Positions 18,849-27,535 of a DNA stretch of 64,000 bases are shown here, piece by piece. The notes below the pieces were generated by a model that was given only the letters and a program-made list of their open reading frames with translations, made no database searches and was not told the DNA's origin. Position numbers and translations under genes: made by a program. The number at the start of each line of letters is the position of its first letter. Position 1 is the stretch's first letter. The DNA is from Neokomagataea anthophila (GTDB taxonomy: Bacteria; Pseudomonadota; Alphaproteobacteria; Acetobacterales; Acetobacteraceae), in the NCBI RefSeq assembly GCF_018122595.1, contig NZ_JAGRQH010000002.1, positions 1 through 64,000 on the forward strand. Reading direction: 5' to 3'.

Positions 18849-19634
18849 ATGAGCAAAAGCCCCCATATCTTCATCGCCACACCCTGCTTCGGTGGAAATG
18901 TAAGCCAAACATATATGCAATCCGTCTTTGATTGCATGGCCAAAGCCGCTCAGCACAATGTGTCTTTTACTCTCTCCACATTAGGAAGTGACGCCCTCAT
19001 CACCCGTGCACGTAATACTCTGCTGCACCAATTCCTCACTGCGAGTGACGCCACACACCTTCTTTTCATTGACAGTGATATCGGCTTTACAATCAACGAT
19101 ATCGTAGCTCTTCTTGAAGCCCAAAAAGAGGCCATCGGTGGAGCTTATCCGCTCAAATCCCATTACTGGGACCACAATACCGAGCGCTTTTTACGCGCGG
19201 GCGAACATCCACACACCGCCAGCCTCCGCTACGTCGGAGATTGCGCCGCACTGTACGACAGCCCAACTGCCCCACCGGAAACCATCACTCCCGTTTCCTA
19301 CGTCGGCACCGGCTTTATGCTGCTCACACGCACCATGCTGCTCGATATGATTAAAGCCTACCCAGAAACACGTTACACACGCATAGACGCGCAGCACACC
19401 CACACCCCTCACGGGCCACAACACCATCAAAACGATGCCTACGCATTGTTTGACTGCCTCATCTCTCCCGATAACGGCACCTATCTCTCAGAGGACTTCG
19501 CTTTCTGCCACCGCTGGAACGCAATAGGCGGGACATTCTGGCTCCATCGCGGCCTTGCACTCAGCCATACTGGCCCAGCGACATTCCAAGGCTCCCCCAT
19601 CACACGCACACTCCCTCTCGTGGGACTGCCATGA
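18849..19634 (+). CDS. Glycosyltransferase-like protein (GT-A fold), function unknown
   Basis: 261 residues. IFIATPCFGGNVSQTYMQSV and LLFIDSDIGFTINDIVALLEA (DSD metal motif) are the hallmarks of a GT-A glycosyltransferase fold; TGFMLLTRTML and DFAFCHRWNAIGGTFWL follow in the usual order. Proteins of this type occur in phages and in chromosomal islands. The gene lies just before a convergent pair of phage-type genes, so a phage origin is possible but unproven. Sugar and acceptor unknown. Confidence 0.7.
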   Translation: MSKSPHIFIATPCFGGNVSQTYMQSVFDCMAKAAQHNVSFTLSTLGSDALITRARNTLLHQFLTASDATHLLFIDSDIGFTINDIVALLEAQKEAIGGAYPLKSHYWDHNTERFLRAGEHPHTASLRYVGDCAALYDSPTAPPETITPVSYVGTGFMLLTRTMLLDMIKAYPETRYTRIDAQHTHTPHGPQHHQNDAYALFDCLISPDNGTYLSEDFAFCHRWNAIGGTFWLHRGLALSHTGPATFQGSPITRTLPLVGLP

Positions 19635-19666
19635 TCTGGTCACAATAATTGTTTTATAGAGGGGTG

Positions 19667-19708
19667 GCGATGTCGGGAGCGTGATGCAAAACCAATCCCC
19701 GACATCGC
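19667..19708. terminator. Hairpin between convergent genes
   Basis: Perfect 11-bp arms GCGATGTCGGG and CCCGACATCGC separated by a 20-base loop. It sits between the glycosyltransferase-like gene and the phage lysozyme-like gene, whose stops face each other. There is no T run on either side, so a bidirectional Rho-independent role is only likely. Confidence 0.5.
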
Positions 19709-19725
19709 TCTTAAACCTTATGCCT

Positions 19726-20214
19726 TCAAGCCTTAATGGCCGCTTGGAACAACGCTTCATTCGCTTGCGCATCTGCCGCCCCAAGGCATGTATTATACCA
19801 TACCTTATGGTACCGACTCAGCGCCTGCGGGTCACTCACACTCGGCAACGCATCACGCGCACGAAAATAACGAATACGCGCCATCGCACAAGCATACCGC
19901 AAATTACTCACTAATTGCTGACATCTCGGCTGATCTTGCGCCAACATGCCTTCAAGAATAACCGCGTAATGCCGCGCTCCCGAATACCGTAAATAATTAT
20001 TCCAACAGTCATCATGCGTTGCAGGCTCCATCTGCCACAAACCCAACGCAGGCCCGCCACCAACCTGCTTTAAATACGCACCACGACTCTCCACCAAAGC
20101 CGTACCCGCCAATAAATTCACCGCGACATCACCGCCCAGCCCTAAATCCGCAAGGCTAGGCTCAATGATACATTGCTTCAGCTGCGTTAAATTGACTCCA
20201 CTCAGCATGCTCAT
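19726..20214 (-). CDS. Phage-type lysozyme/transglycosylase-like protein
   Basis: 162 residues. TALVESRGAYLKQVGGGPALGLWQMEPATHDDCW resembles a family of phage-encoded putative muramidases in which the Glu of ESRG and the QMEPATHDD motif are typical. No signal peptide, so release would depend on a holin. The upstream gene overlaps by four bases (ATGA) and encodes a small membrane protein, making a two-gene lysis module. Whether it is a remnant prophage or a domesticated gene cannot be told here. Confidence 0.65.
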   Translation of the reverse strand: MSMLSGVNLTQLKQCIIEPSLADLGLGGDVAVNLLAGTALVESRGAYLKQVGGGPALGLWQMEPATHDDCWNNYLRYSGARHYAVILEGMLAQDQPRCQQLVSNLRYACAMARIRYFRARDALPSVSDPQALSRYHKVWYNTCLGAADAQANEALFQAAIKA

Positions 20215-20555
20215 CGCGTCCCCAAAGAAAAGGCAAAATGAACCACACCCGTCCCCAAAATAGACGTGATTAACGTAACCAGCCCTGTCAAAACCGCACG
20301 CCCTCCAATTAATCGGTCTAATTTTTCATTCACAAGTCTGTGACCTTCCTCCATCTTGGTCTCCAGATTTTTCATTTGATCTCGTAAAAACGAAATTTCC
20401 TGCCGCGTCTCCACACGTAATTGCTCATGCCGATCCGACAAACCACTTGCCACAGTCTCCAGCCGCAGCACCCGATCTTCCAGCATACGCAACGTATAAG
20501 CACGCCCTTCACCCCCCTCATCACGCTCCAGCATCATCGCCCCCATCTCTGCCAT
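20211..20555 (-). CDS. Small membrane protein with coiled coil, holin/XhlA-like
   Basis: 114 residues: an N-terminal acidic region, a coiled coil (about residues 20-82, LRMLEDRVLRLETVASGLSD through EEGHRLVNEKLDRLIGGRAV), and one C-terminal membrane helix (LTGLVTLITSILGTGVVHFAF, 90-110). This layout matches phage XhlA/DUF1515-like haemolysin-holin partners. A strong GGAGGGG ribosome site lies 5 bases before the ATG. An intrinsic terminator ends 14 bases upstream of the start. Confidence 0.65.
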   Translation of the reverse strand: MAEMGAMMLERDEGGEGRAYTLRMLEDRVLRLETVASGLSDRHEQLRVETRQEISFLRDQMKNLETKMEEGHRLVNEKLDRLIGGRAVLTGLVTLITSILGTGVVHFAFSLGTR

Positions 20556-20569
20556 GGCCCCTCCAGTCC

Positions 20570-20600
20570 AAAAAAAAAAGCGCCCCCGGAGGAGCGCTTT
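20570..20600 (-). terminator. Intrinsic terminator directly upstream of the lysis pair
   Basis: On the minus strand, AAAGCGCTCC, loop TCCG, GGGGCGCTTT (ten pairs, one U-G) is followed at once by ten T residues. It stands 14 bases before the start of the holin-like gene, with no gene on its 5' side in this strand, so transcription of the pair from further upstream has to read through it. Confidence 0.8.
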
Positions 20601-20694
20601 GTGGCATTAAGCCATAACACTAGACAAAAATGCACGAAACCACAATCAAATTCGCATCTTGGCCTTCCCGGCAGAACAAAGCATAAAGGCAATC

Positions 20695-20949
20695 ATGAGT
20701 ACTCCCCCGAGTGAGCCCCTGTTGGATGTATGCGGCCTTAATTGCCCCATGCCCGTTCTCAAAGCGAACCGTGCGCTCAAGACTCTTCCAGCCGGAACAC
20801 GCTTACGCGTTCTGGCCACAGATCCAGCCTCCGTCGCTGATTTTCAGGCATTTTGTCGTGAAACAGGACACGCCCTCGTCGCGTTCTCTGAAAGCAGCGG
20901 AAAGTTCTCCTTTGTGATCCGGAAACGAGAAGATCTTTCTCAAGACTGA
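20695..20949 (+). CDS. tusA: TusA-family sulfur carrier protein
   Basis: 84 residues, start at MSTPPSEPLL. The motif CGLNCPMPVLKANRAL holds the catalytic Cys17 of the CPxP signature. TusA-type proteins carry persulfide sulfur for tRNA thiolation and molybdenum cofactor work. The only other TusA landmarks, the LRVLATDPASVADFQAFCRETGH strand-helix, are all present. It stands alone, divergent from the phage pair. Confidence 0.85.
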   Translation: MSTPPSEPLLDVCGLNCPMPVLKANRALKTLPAGTRLRVLATDPASVADFQAFCRETGHALVAFSESSGKFSFVIRKREDLSQD

Positions 20950-21066
20950 CCTTCTTGCAACAAAACCCCATCAAAATCGCTGTGGGGCTGGCAAAAACCG
21001 TCCACAAACGGTAATCCCTCGCTACCTTCATCCACTTCCGCCCTTGAGCACGTCTTGGGAGTTACC

Positions 21067-21318
21067 ATGTCCGACCCCGTCACCACCCTATCGTTTGAAG
21101 ATGCCCTCTCCGAACTGGAACGCATCGTGCGCGGTCTGGAAGGCGGCCAACTTAAGCTCGAAGACGCAATCGCTGCTTACGAGCGCGGCTCGGAGCTGCG
21201 CCGCCATTGTGATTCTAAACTCGGTGAAGCGGAAATGCGCGTACGCGCAATTGTCCAGAAAAATGACGGCACGACCGGCACTGAAGCGCTGGCCGACAAC
21301 CACGAGATTGGCCAATGA
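21067..21318 (+). CDS. xseB: Exodeoxyribonuclease VII small subunit
   Basis: 83 residues, start at MSDPVTTLSF. LSFEDALSELERIVRGLEGG and LEDAIAAYERGSEL are the hallmark helices of XseB, which pairs with XseA to degrade single-stranded DNA. It leads the operon xseB-ispA-dxs-tlyA; the ispA start overlaps its end by four bases. XseA is not in the window. Confidence 0.93.
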   Translation: MSDPVTTLSFEDALSELERIVRGLEGGQLKLEDAIAAYERGSELRRHCDSKLGEAEMRVRAIVQKNDGTTGTEALADNHEIGQ

Positions 21319-22217
21319 GCACCTCTAACAATACATCCCTAAAATCTGCTCTCGCCCAAGCCTGCACGGAAATCGAAAGCACCATCGATACCCTGCTGCC
21401 CATGGTCCCCGGCGATGAATCCGTCCTGCTGGAAGCTATGCGCTACGCAGCCCTCGGCGGTGGCAAGCGTCTGCGCGGCTTTCTGGCTGTAGAAGTCGCC
21501 TCCCTCTTCGGTGCAGACCATCAAGCCGCGCTGCGCGTAGCGGCCTCCGTTGAGTTCCTACACGCCTATTCTCTCGTCCATGATGACCTCCCTTCCATGG
21601 ATGATGATGACCTACGCCGCGGCCGCCCTTCAACGCACCGTCAGTTTGATGAAGCCATCGCCATTCTCGCTGGTGATGCGCTCCAAACACGCGCTTTTGA
21701 AGTTCTGGTAGAGCCTGAAACCAGCGCCGATGCCACAATCCGCGCAGAACTGACATTGGCTCTCGCACGTGCATCTGGCGCGGCTGGCATGGTCGGCGGT
21801 CAAGTCATCGATATCCGTGGCGAAGGCCGCGCCTTGCCACTGGACCAGGTCCGCCGCTTGCACGCGCTCAAAACGGGCGCTCTGATCCGCTACGCAGCCG
21901 AAGCTGGCGCAATCTTGGCGGGCATCACAGATGAACGCCGTGACGCCATCGTCACCTATGGCCTACGCCTCGGCACAGCCTTCCAAGTCGCCGATGATGT
22001 GCTGGACGCAACCGCCAGCGCAGAAGAACTCGGCAAAACTGCTGGCAAGGACGAAGCCAGCGGCAAATCAACTTACGTCTCTCTGCTCGGCATTGACGGC
22101 GCACGTGCAGAAGCACGCCGCCTGAGCGATGAAGCACGAGAGGCCCTTTCATCTTTTGGCGCACAGGCAGAGGCTCTCCGGGCCTTGGCGGATTACGTCG
22201 TCGAGCGCAGGAGCTGA
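21315..22217 (+). CDS. ispA: Farnesyl diphosphate synthase (polyprenyl synthetase)
   Basis: 300 residues. The first Asp-rich motif is [11 protein letters not shown] with LRRGRPSTH; the second is [24 protein letters not shown]. It condenses DMAPP and IPP to FPP for quinones, hopanoids and undecaprenyl phosphate. Lying between xseB and dxs is the standard arrangement in Proteobacteria. Confidence 0.95.
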   Translation: MSTSNNTSLKSALAQACTEIESTIDTLLPMVPGDESVLLEAMRYAALGGGKRLRGFLAVEVASLFGADHQAALRVAASVEFLHAYSLVHDDLPSMDDDDLRRGRPSTHRQFDEAIAILAGDALQTRAFEVLVEPETSADATIRAELTLALARASGAAGMVGGQVIDIRGEGRALPLDQVRRLHALKTGALIRYAAEAGAILAGITDERRDAIVTYGLRLGTAFQVADDVLDATASAEELGKTAGKDEASGKSTYVSLLGIDGARAEARRLSDEAREALSSFGAQAEALRALADYVVERRS

Positions 22218-22221
22218 GTTA

Positions 22222-24207
22222 ATGAACGATACAAAAACAACACCACCGACTTTCGGCCGTTACCCGATCCTTGATCGCGTTAACCTCCCGTCAGACATGC
22301 GCAACCTGTCCGTTGACCAACTCCGTCAACTCGCAGACGAACTCCGCTCCGAGACGGTCGACGCAGTCTCCACAACAGGCGGTCACCTTGGTGCATCGCT
22401 CGGCGTAGTGGAACTTACCGTCGCCCTACATTCCGTCTTCAATACGCCGGATGACCGGATCATCTGGGATGTCGGCCACCAAGCCTACCCCCATAAAATC
22501 CTGACCGGCCGCCGTGACCGCATCCGCACCCTGCGTAAGCCACACGGCCTCTCCGGCTTCACACGCCGCGCAGAAAGCGAATACGACCCATTCGGCGCAG
22601 CGCACTCCTCAACCTCTATCTCAGCCGGCCTCGGCATGGCCGTAGCGCACCACCTGCGCGCGGAAGAAGACCCCAGCTACCATGAGCGCAACGTCATCGC
22701 CGTTATCGGTGATGGCTCCATTTCGGCTGGCATGGCGTATGAAGCCATGAACAACGCCGCCGTTGCTGGCCCCGGTGCAAACCGCCTCATCGTCGTCTTG
22801 AACGACAATGAGATGTCGATTGCACCGCCAGTCGGCTCCATGTCCAACTACCTGTCACGCCTTCTGACGTCCCGCCAGTTCTTCAACCTGCGTGATCTGG
22901 CTGGCAAATTTGCAAAACGCCTGCCGAACAAGATTGAGCGCACCGCCAAGCGCGCCGAAGAATACGCACGAGGCATCATCACCGGCGGCACCCTGTTCGA
23001 AGAACTGGGCTTTTACTATATCGGCCCCGTCAACGGGCACGACATGAACCAACTGGTGCCCATCCTGCGCAACCTGCGCGATGCGGATGACCAAGGCCCC
23101 ATCCTGCTGCATATCCAAACGGAAAAAGGCCACGGCTACAAACCAGCCGAAGCCGCTGGTGATAAATACCACGCCGTCAGCAAGTTCAACGTCGCCACGG
23201 GTGAGCAAAGCAAGGCCCCTGCAGGCCCACCAAGCTACACCTCTATCTTTAGCCGTGAGCTTATGCGCCGTGCGGAAACCGATGATCGCCTGATCACCGT
23301 CACCGCTGCCATGCCCTCCGGCACCGGCCTCAACGCCTTCGCCAAAAAGCACCCAGACCGCTTCTTTGACGTCGGCATTGCAGAGCAGCATGCCGTGACA
23401 TTTGCTGCTGGTATCGCCAGCGAAGGCTTGCGCCCAATCTGCGCCATTTATTCAACCTTCTTGCAACGCGCCTATGATCAGGTCGTGCATGACGTCGCAC
23501 TACAAAACCTCCCCGTTCGCTTCGCGATTGACCGCGCTGGCCTCGTCGGAGCGGATGGCGCAACGCATGCAGGTTCTTTTGACCTGAACTACCTGTGCTG
23601 CCTGCCCAATATGGTCGTTATGGCACCATCTGATGAAGTCGAGTTGCTGCACGCCACCGCGACAGCCTGCGAATATGATGACGGCCCGATTGCCTTCCGT
23701 TACCCACGCGGCAGCGGTGAAGGTCTGGACCTTCCTGAAAAGGGTGAGGTCCTGCCCATCGGTAAAGGCCGTATCGTACGTGAGAGCACGCACACCCCAG
23801 ATAGCAAATCTGGCGTTGCCATTCTCTCTCTCGGCCCACGCCTAAACGAATCTCTGCGCGCTGCTGATGAACTTGCCGCACAAGGCCTGTCCGTCACGGT
23901 TGCAGATGCTCGCTTTGCGAAGCCAATCGACACCGACCTCGTCGAAACACTGGCCAAACGCCACGATGTTTTCATCACACTGGAAGAAGGCGCTATCGGC
24001 GGCTTCAGCAGCTTGGTCGTACAACATCTGGCAGAGACAGGACTACTGGATCAGGTGAAGTTCCGCCCCATGGCCTTCCCCGACAAGTACATCGACCACA
24101 ACACACCAGAGGCTCAGTACGAAGAAGCAGGCCTCACCGCACCACACATTGTCAAGAGCGCTCTTTCGGCACTCAAAAACGTCAATAATGCAGAGAAAAC
24201 TGCTTAA
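22222..24207 (+). CDS. dxs: 1-deoxy-D-xylulose-5-phosphate synthase
   Basis: 661 residues, start at [10 protein letters not shown], 4 bases after ispA. Thiamine-diphosphate enzyme of the MEP pathway, condensing pyruvate with glyceraldehyde 3-phosphate. [17 protein letters not shown] is the ThDP/Mg motif, and [15 protein letters not shown] plus [16 protein letters not shown] mark the central and Pyr domains. The C-terminal transketolase domain is intact. It supplies the substrate route for the neighbouring ispA. Confidence 0.97.
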   Translation: MNDTKTTPPTFGRYPILDRVNLPSDMRNLSVDQLRQLADELRSETVDAVSTTGGHLGASLGVVELTVALHSVFNTPDDRIIWDVGHQAYPHKILTGRRDRIRTLRKPHGLSGFTRRAESEYDPFGAAHSSTSISAGLGMAVAHHLRAEEDPSYHERNVIAVIGDGSISAGMAYEAMNNAAVAGPGANRLIVVLNDNEMSIAPPVGSMSNYLSRLLTSRQFFNLRDLAGKFAKRLPNKIERTAKRAEEYARGIITGGTLFEELGFYYIGPVNGHDMNQLVPILRNLRDADDQGPILLHIQTEKGHGYKPAEAAGDKYHAVSKFNVATGEQSKAPAGPPSYTSIFSRELMRRAETDDRLITVTAAMPSGTGLNAFAKKHPDRFFDVGIAEQHAVTFAAGIASEGLRPICAIYSTFLQRAYDQVVHDVALQNLPVRFAIDRAGLVGADGATHAGSFDLNYLCCLPNMVVMAPSDEVELLHATATACEYDDGPIAFRYPRGSGEGLDLPEKGEVLPIGKGRIVRESTHTPDSKSGVAILSLGPRLNESLRAADELAAQGLSVTVADARFAKPIDTDLVETLAKRHDVFITLEEGAIGGFSSLVVQHLAETGLLDQVKFRPMAFPDKYIDHNTPEAQYEEAGLTAPHIVKSALSALKNVNNAEKTA

Positions 24208-24209
24208 TC

Positions 24210-24956
24210 ATGGCAAAACGACGCGTCGATCAACTCCTCGTAGACCGCGGCCTGGTTGAAAGCCGGACCCGCGCTCAAGCCCTCATTATGGCTGGCTTGG
24301 CCTATTCAGGAGATCGACGCATCGCCAAAGCTGGAGATCAACTCCCTGAGGATGCTCCCCTGTCCCTCAAAGGGCAGGACCATCCCTGGGTCTCCCGTGG
24401 CGGCCTTAAACTCATCCACGGCATTGAACATTTTGGTTTCAACCCTGAGGGACGCATCGCCGTTGATGTCGGCGCATCCACGGGTGGCTTTACCGATGTG
24501 CTGCTGACCAATGGCGCACAAAAAGTGTACGCCGTTGACGTCGGCCACGGGCAACTCGCGTGGAAAATCCGCTCCGATGAACGCGTCATCGTCATGGAAA
24601 AAACCAACGCCCGCGCACTAACGGCTGAACAAATCCCTGACCCAATTGGGGCTGTTGTTTGTGATGCCAGCTTCATCAGCCTAAAAACCGTTCTCCCTGC
24701 AGCCCTAGCCTTAACGACTGAGGACGCATGGGCCATTGCCCTTATCAAACCTCAGTTTGAAGCCGGGCGCGCAGAAGTGGGTGCAAAAGGTGTCGTGCGT
24801 GACCCCCTCGTGCATGAACGTGTCTGCTCCGAAATTCAGGAATGGTTCAATGCTCAGCCCGGGTGGACCGTCATTGGCATTGAACGAAGCCCCATCACCG
24901 GGCCTGAAGGCAATGTCGAATTCCTCATCGCGGCTCGCCGTACTACGGAAAACTAA
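24210..24956 (+). CDS. tlyA: TlyA-family 2'-O-ribose rRNA methyltransferase
   Basis: 248 residues, 2 bases after dxs. An N-terminal S4 RNA-binding domain (MAKRRVDQLLVDRGLVESRTRAQ) is followed by an FtsJ-like fold with DVGASTGGFTDVLL (86-99) as the SAM-binding loop and LIKPQFEAGR as the catalytic lysine region. Mycobacterial TlyA methylates 16S and 23S rRNA and affects capreomycin sensitivity. The old name hemolysin A is misleading. Confidence 0.92.
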   Translation: MAKRRVDQLLVDRGLVESRTRAQALIMAGLAYSGDRRIAKAGDQLPEDAPLSLKGQDHPWVSRGGLKLIHGIEHFGFNPEGRIAVDVGASTGGFTDVLLTNGAQKVYAVDVGHGQLAWKIRSDERVIVMEKTNARALTAEQIPDPIGAVVCDASFISLKTVLPAALALTTEDAWAIALIKPQFEAGRAEVGAKGVVRDPLVHERVCSEIQEWFNAQPGWTVIGIERSPITGPEGNVEFLIAARRTTEN

Positions 24957-25068
24957 CATAGCACTCTGCGCTATCGGTCAAATTTCACAGACAAAATCAT
25001 TGCCAAATCATAATAAATAAATTTTACACTTTTCCTCTTTTTGCCTCCAAAAAGATCATTTTCTAATT

Positions 25069-25087
25069 GCGAATAATTATCATTAAA
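25069..25087. promoter_or_regulatory. Putative Fur box upstream of the siderophore receptor operon
   Basis: Reading the minus strand, TTTAATGATAATTATTCGC matches 14 of 19 positions of the consensus GATAATGATAATCATTATC. It ends 41 bases before the receptor start, inside the only AT-rich promoter-like stretch of the area, and fits iron-starvation control of the receptor and its three companions. Confidence 0.7.
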
Positions 25088-25128
25088 GATATCAGGGCCA
25101 AAATTCGTATGAAATTGGACCTACCACC

Positions 25129-27264
25129 ATGCTCAACCGCCTGAGTTACAGACACATTGCCCTCACCGGCGTTGCGGCCCTAAACCTACACACAACAACC
25201 GCACACGCACAAAACACAACGTCCGCAACCAGCACACAGCAACCCGCAGTTGAAAAGCTTGTTGTACATGGCCGCAAACCCGCAACCGTAGCGGCCTCGG
25301 CAACAAAATCTGATACGCCAATCGTCAATACGGCTCAGTCTGTCAGCGTCATTACCCGCAATGAAATGGACATCCGAGGCGTTTTGAACCTTAACCAAGC
25401 TATTCGCTACATCGCAGGTGTCACGCCAGACCAACGCGGCGGCTCTGTCACCCGCTACGACATGTTCGCTCTACGCGGCTTCACCGTACCAACATTCCTA
25501 GACGGCCTAAAACTGCAATCCAGCCCAACAGGATTCGCCACCGCACAAACCGACACGTCCCGCCTAGAACGTGTTGAAGTCCTCAAAGGACCATCCTCCG
25601 CACTCTATGGCCAATCAAGCCCCGGCGGCCTCGTTGCACTCTCTAGCAAACTTCCATTGGACCAACGCAATTACGGCAGCCTCAACGCCACCGGGGGAAG
25701 CTTCGACCTCTGGCGCATCGACGCAGATCAGGGCGGCTACGCCAACGCAGATGGTACCGTACGCTACCGCATTTATGGCACAGCCAATGGCCAACACAGC
25801 CAATTATCCGAAACGGCAAGTAAGCGCTTCTCCATCAGTCCCGCCGTCATGATTGGCGGCAATGGCCCCACAACCTTAACCCTACTTGGGAACTACCAAT
25901 ACGACCCAAACAACTCATCCTATGGATCACAACCATACCTCGGCACCATGAAACGAGCCTCTTTCGGGTACCTACCGCGGAGCTTCTACGATGGTGATCT
26001 CGGATATGAGCAGTTCAAGCGCTACCAAGGCGCACTCACTTATATTTTCACACAACGCATTAATGATGCGTGGAGCTTCACATCCCGTGGTCGTTACGAC
26101 AACGTGCGTACATTATACGAAAGCGTTTACGGTACCGGCACCTACAGCTCACCAACCTTGCTCAACCGCGGAGCCATCTACTCGCGTGAGCGCCTCCAAA
26201 ACCTCGCATTTGACAACCAATTGCACGGCCACCTCGCCACCGGTGCACTCCATCATGACATCATGACCGGCTTTGACTACCAACAAAGCCAAGCAACCGA
26301 GACTGTCGGTTTTGGTGCCGCACCAGATTTAGATGTCCTACACCCCAATTACCACCAAACTATACCGACCATCACAGCGCGCTATGACTACCTGACCAAA
26401 CCACAACAATACGGTGTGTACGGCCAAGACCAAATCACAGTTGGTCGGCATCTCTTCCTCACCGGCGCCATCCGCAATGACTGGTACCACAGTACTGCCT
26501 ACGCCTCAGGTACACGCACAGAACAAAGCCCTCAGCAAATCACTTGGCGCGCATCCGCCCTGTATCATTTTGACTTCGGGCTTTCGCCATATATCTCGTA
26601 TTCGACATCCTTCGAGCCACAAAGCGGCCTCGTACAATCTGGCAGTACAGCCCGACAAGCAGATCCATCACTCGGTAAACAACTCGAAGGCGGCGCGAAA
26701 TACCAAATCCCCGGCACACCCGTCTTACTCACCGCAACTGGCTTTCATATCAAGCAAACCAATGTGCTCGTCCCTGTCGGCAACCTCGGCTACAATACCC
26801 AAAGCGGCAAAGTACATTCAGACGGCTTTGAGCTCGAAGCCCATGCAGACATGTATAAAGGCCTCATGCTGGATGCCTCCTTCAGTTCACAACACGTCCA
26901 TGACGACAGCACAGGCAAACCCCTCGTGCAATCAAGCCGTGGCAATGCCTCCCTCTTTGCCTTTTATAGTATCCCCAAAGGCTACCTCTCTGGAGCAGGT
27001 CTGGGCTTCGGCATACGTCATATGATGGGCACATATGGCGGCGTCTCCAGCACCTATGGTGACGTCAACATACCCAGTTACACTGTATTCGACGCCTCCG
27101 CACGGTATGACCTCGGCCGCGCAACCCCCACCCTCAAAGGTTGGAACCTTTCAGCCAGCGTCCGCAATTTATTCGACAAGCACTTTGTCGCAAGCTGCTA
27201 CTCTGACTGGTGTTGGTATGGTGAACGCCGCAACGCACAAGCGAGTGTTGGCTATAGCTGGTAA
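25129..27264 (+). CDS. TonB-dependent siderophore receptor
   Basis: 711 residues with a signal peptide (cleavage near TAHAQN) and a TonB-box-like VEKLVVHG near residue 42. The plug domain carries SVSVITRNEMDIRG and ERVEVLKGPSSALYGQSSPGG, the standard markers. The C-terminus ends in an aromatic residue after YGERRNAQASVGYSW, as outer-membrane barrels do. It resembles the FpvA/FhuA-type hydroxamate receptors. Four genes follow in one operon with Fur-like control upstream. The specific siderophore is not deducible. Confidence 0.95.
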   Translation: MLNRLSYRHIALTGVAALNLHTTTAHAQNTTSATSTQQPAVEKLVVHGRKPATVAASATKSDTPIVNTAQSVSVITRNEMDIRGVLNLNQAIRYIAGVTPDQRGGSVTRYDMFALRGFTVPTFLDGLKLQSSPTGFATAQTDTSRLERVEVLKGPSSALYGQSSPGGLVALSSKLPLDQRNYGSLNATGGSFDLWRIDADQGGYANADGTVRYRIYGTANGQHSQLSETASKRFSISPAVMIGGNGPTTLTLLGNYQYDPNNSSYGSQPYLGTMKRASFGYLPRSFYDGDLGYEQFKRYQGALTYIFTQRINDAWSFTSRGRYDNVRTLYESVYGTGTYSSPTLLNRGAIYSRERLQNLAFDNQLHGHLATGALHHDIMTGFDYQQSQATETVGFGAAPDLDVLHPNYHQTIPTITARYDYLTKPQQYGVYGQDQITVGRHLFLTGAIRNDWYHSTAYASGTRTEQSPQQITWRASALYHFDFGLSPYISYSTSFEPQSGLVQSGSTARQADPSLGKQLEGGAKYQIPGTPVLLTATGFHIKQTNVLVPVGNLGYNTQSGKVHSDGFELEAHADMYKGLMLDASFSSQHVHDDSTGKPLVQSSRGNASLFAFYSIPKGYLSGAGLGFGIRHMMGTYGGVSSTYGDVNIPSYTVFDASARYDLGRATPTLKGWNLSASVRNLFDKHFVASCYSDWCWYGERRNAQASVGYSW

Positions 27265-27535
27265 AGCCACACACCGCCGCATCTTGCACGCCGCCTTGGC
27301 TGCCATCATGGGATACGTGGTGGCAACCGGGATTGCTGCGATCTGCGCCGCGTTACTTCCTTTGGATGGTCCACAGCGCGCACTCAGCGGAATGTTTGCG
27401 GGATTCATTGCATGGCCGTGCACCACCATAGCAGGGTTCGGCCTCACGCGTGACATCCCTCAACTCCTCAAACGCGGCCTTGCCCCCATGACCCTCTTAC
27501 TTATTACCGCATTTCTTTTGGGGTGGCGTTTATAA
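27218..27535 (+). CDS. Small inner-membrane protein of the iron operon (DUF3649-like)
   Basis: 105 residues from ATG 27218, which overlaps the end of the receptor by 47 bases; a GTG at 27245 would give 96 residues. Two to three hydrophobic helices: ILHAALAAIMGYVVATGIAAICA, PCTTIAGFGLT, LAPMTLLLITAFLLG. The family (iron uptake, DUF3649) is found next to TonB receptors and PepSY proteins. Its stop overlaps the next ATG (TAATG). Role in moving or reducing iron is inferred from neighbours. Confidence 0.75.
   Translation: MVNAATHKRVLAIAGKATHRRILHAALAAIMGYVVATGIAAICAALLPLDGPQRALSGMFAGFIAWPCTTIAGFGLTRDIPQLLKRGLAPMTLLLITAFLLGWRL

Noticed and set aside
19635-20694. Attachment-site repeats flanking the phage-type pair
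   Set aside because: No matching direct repeats found on the two sides by eye, and no integrase gene.
22855-23391. Open frame opposite dxs (178 codons)
   Set aside because: Antisense to an intact ThDP enzyme; no start signal or motif.
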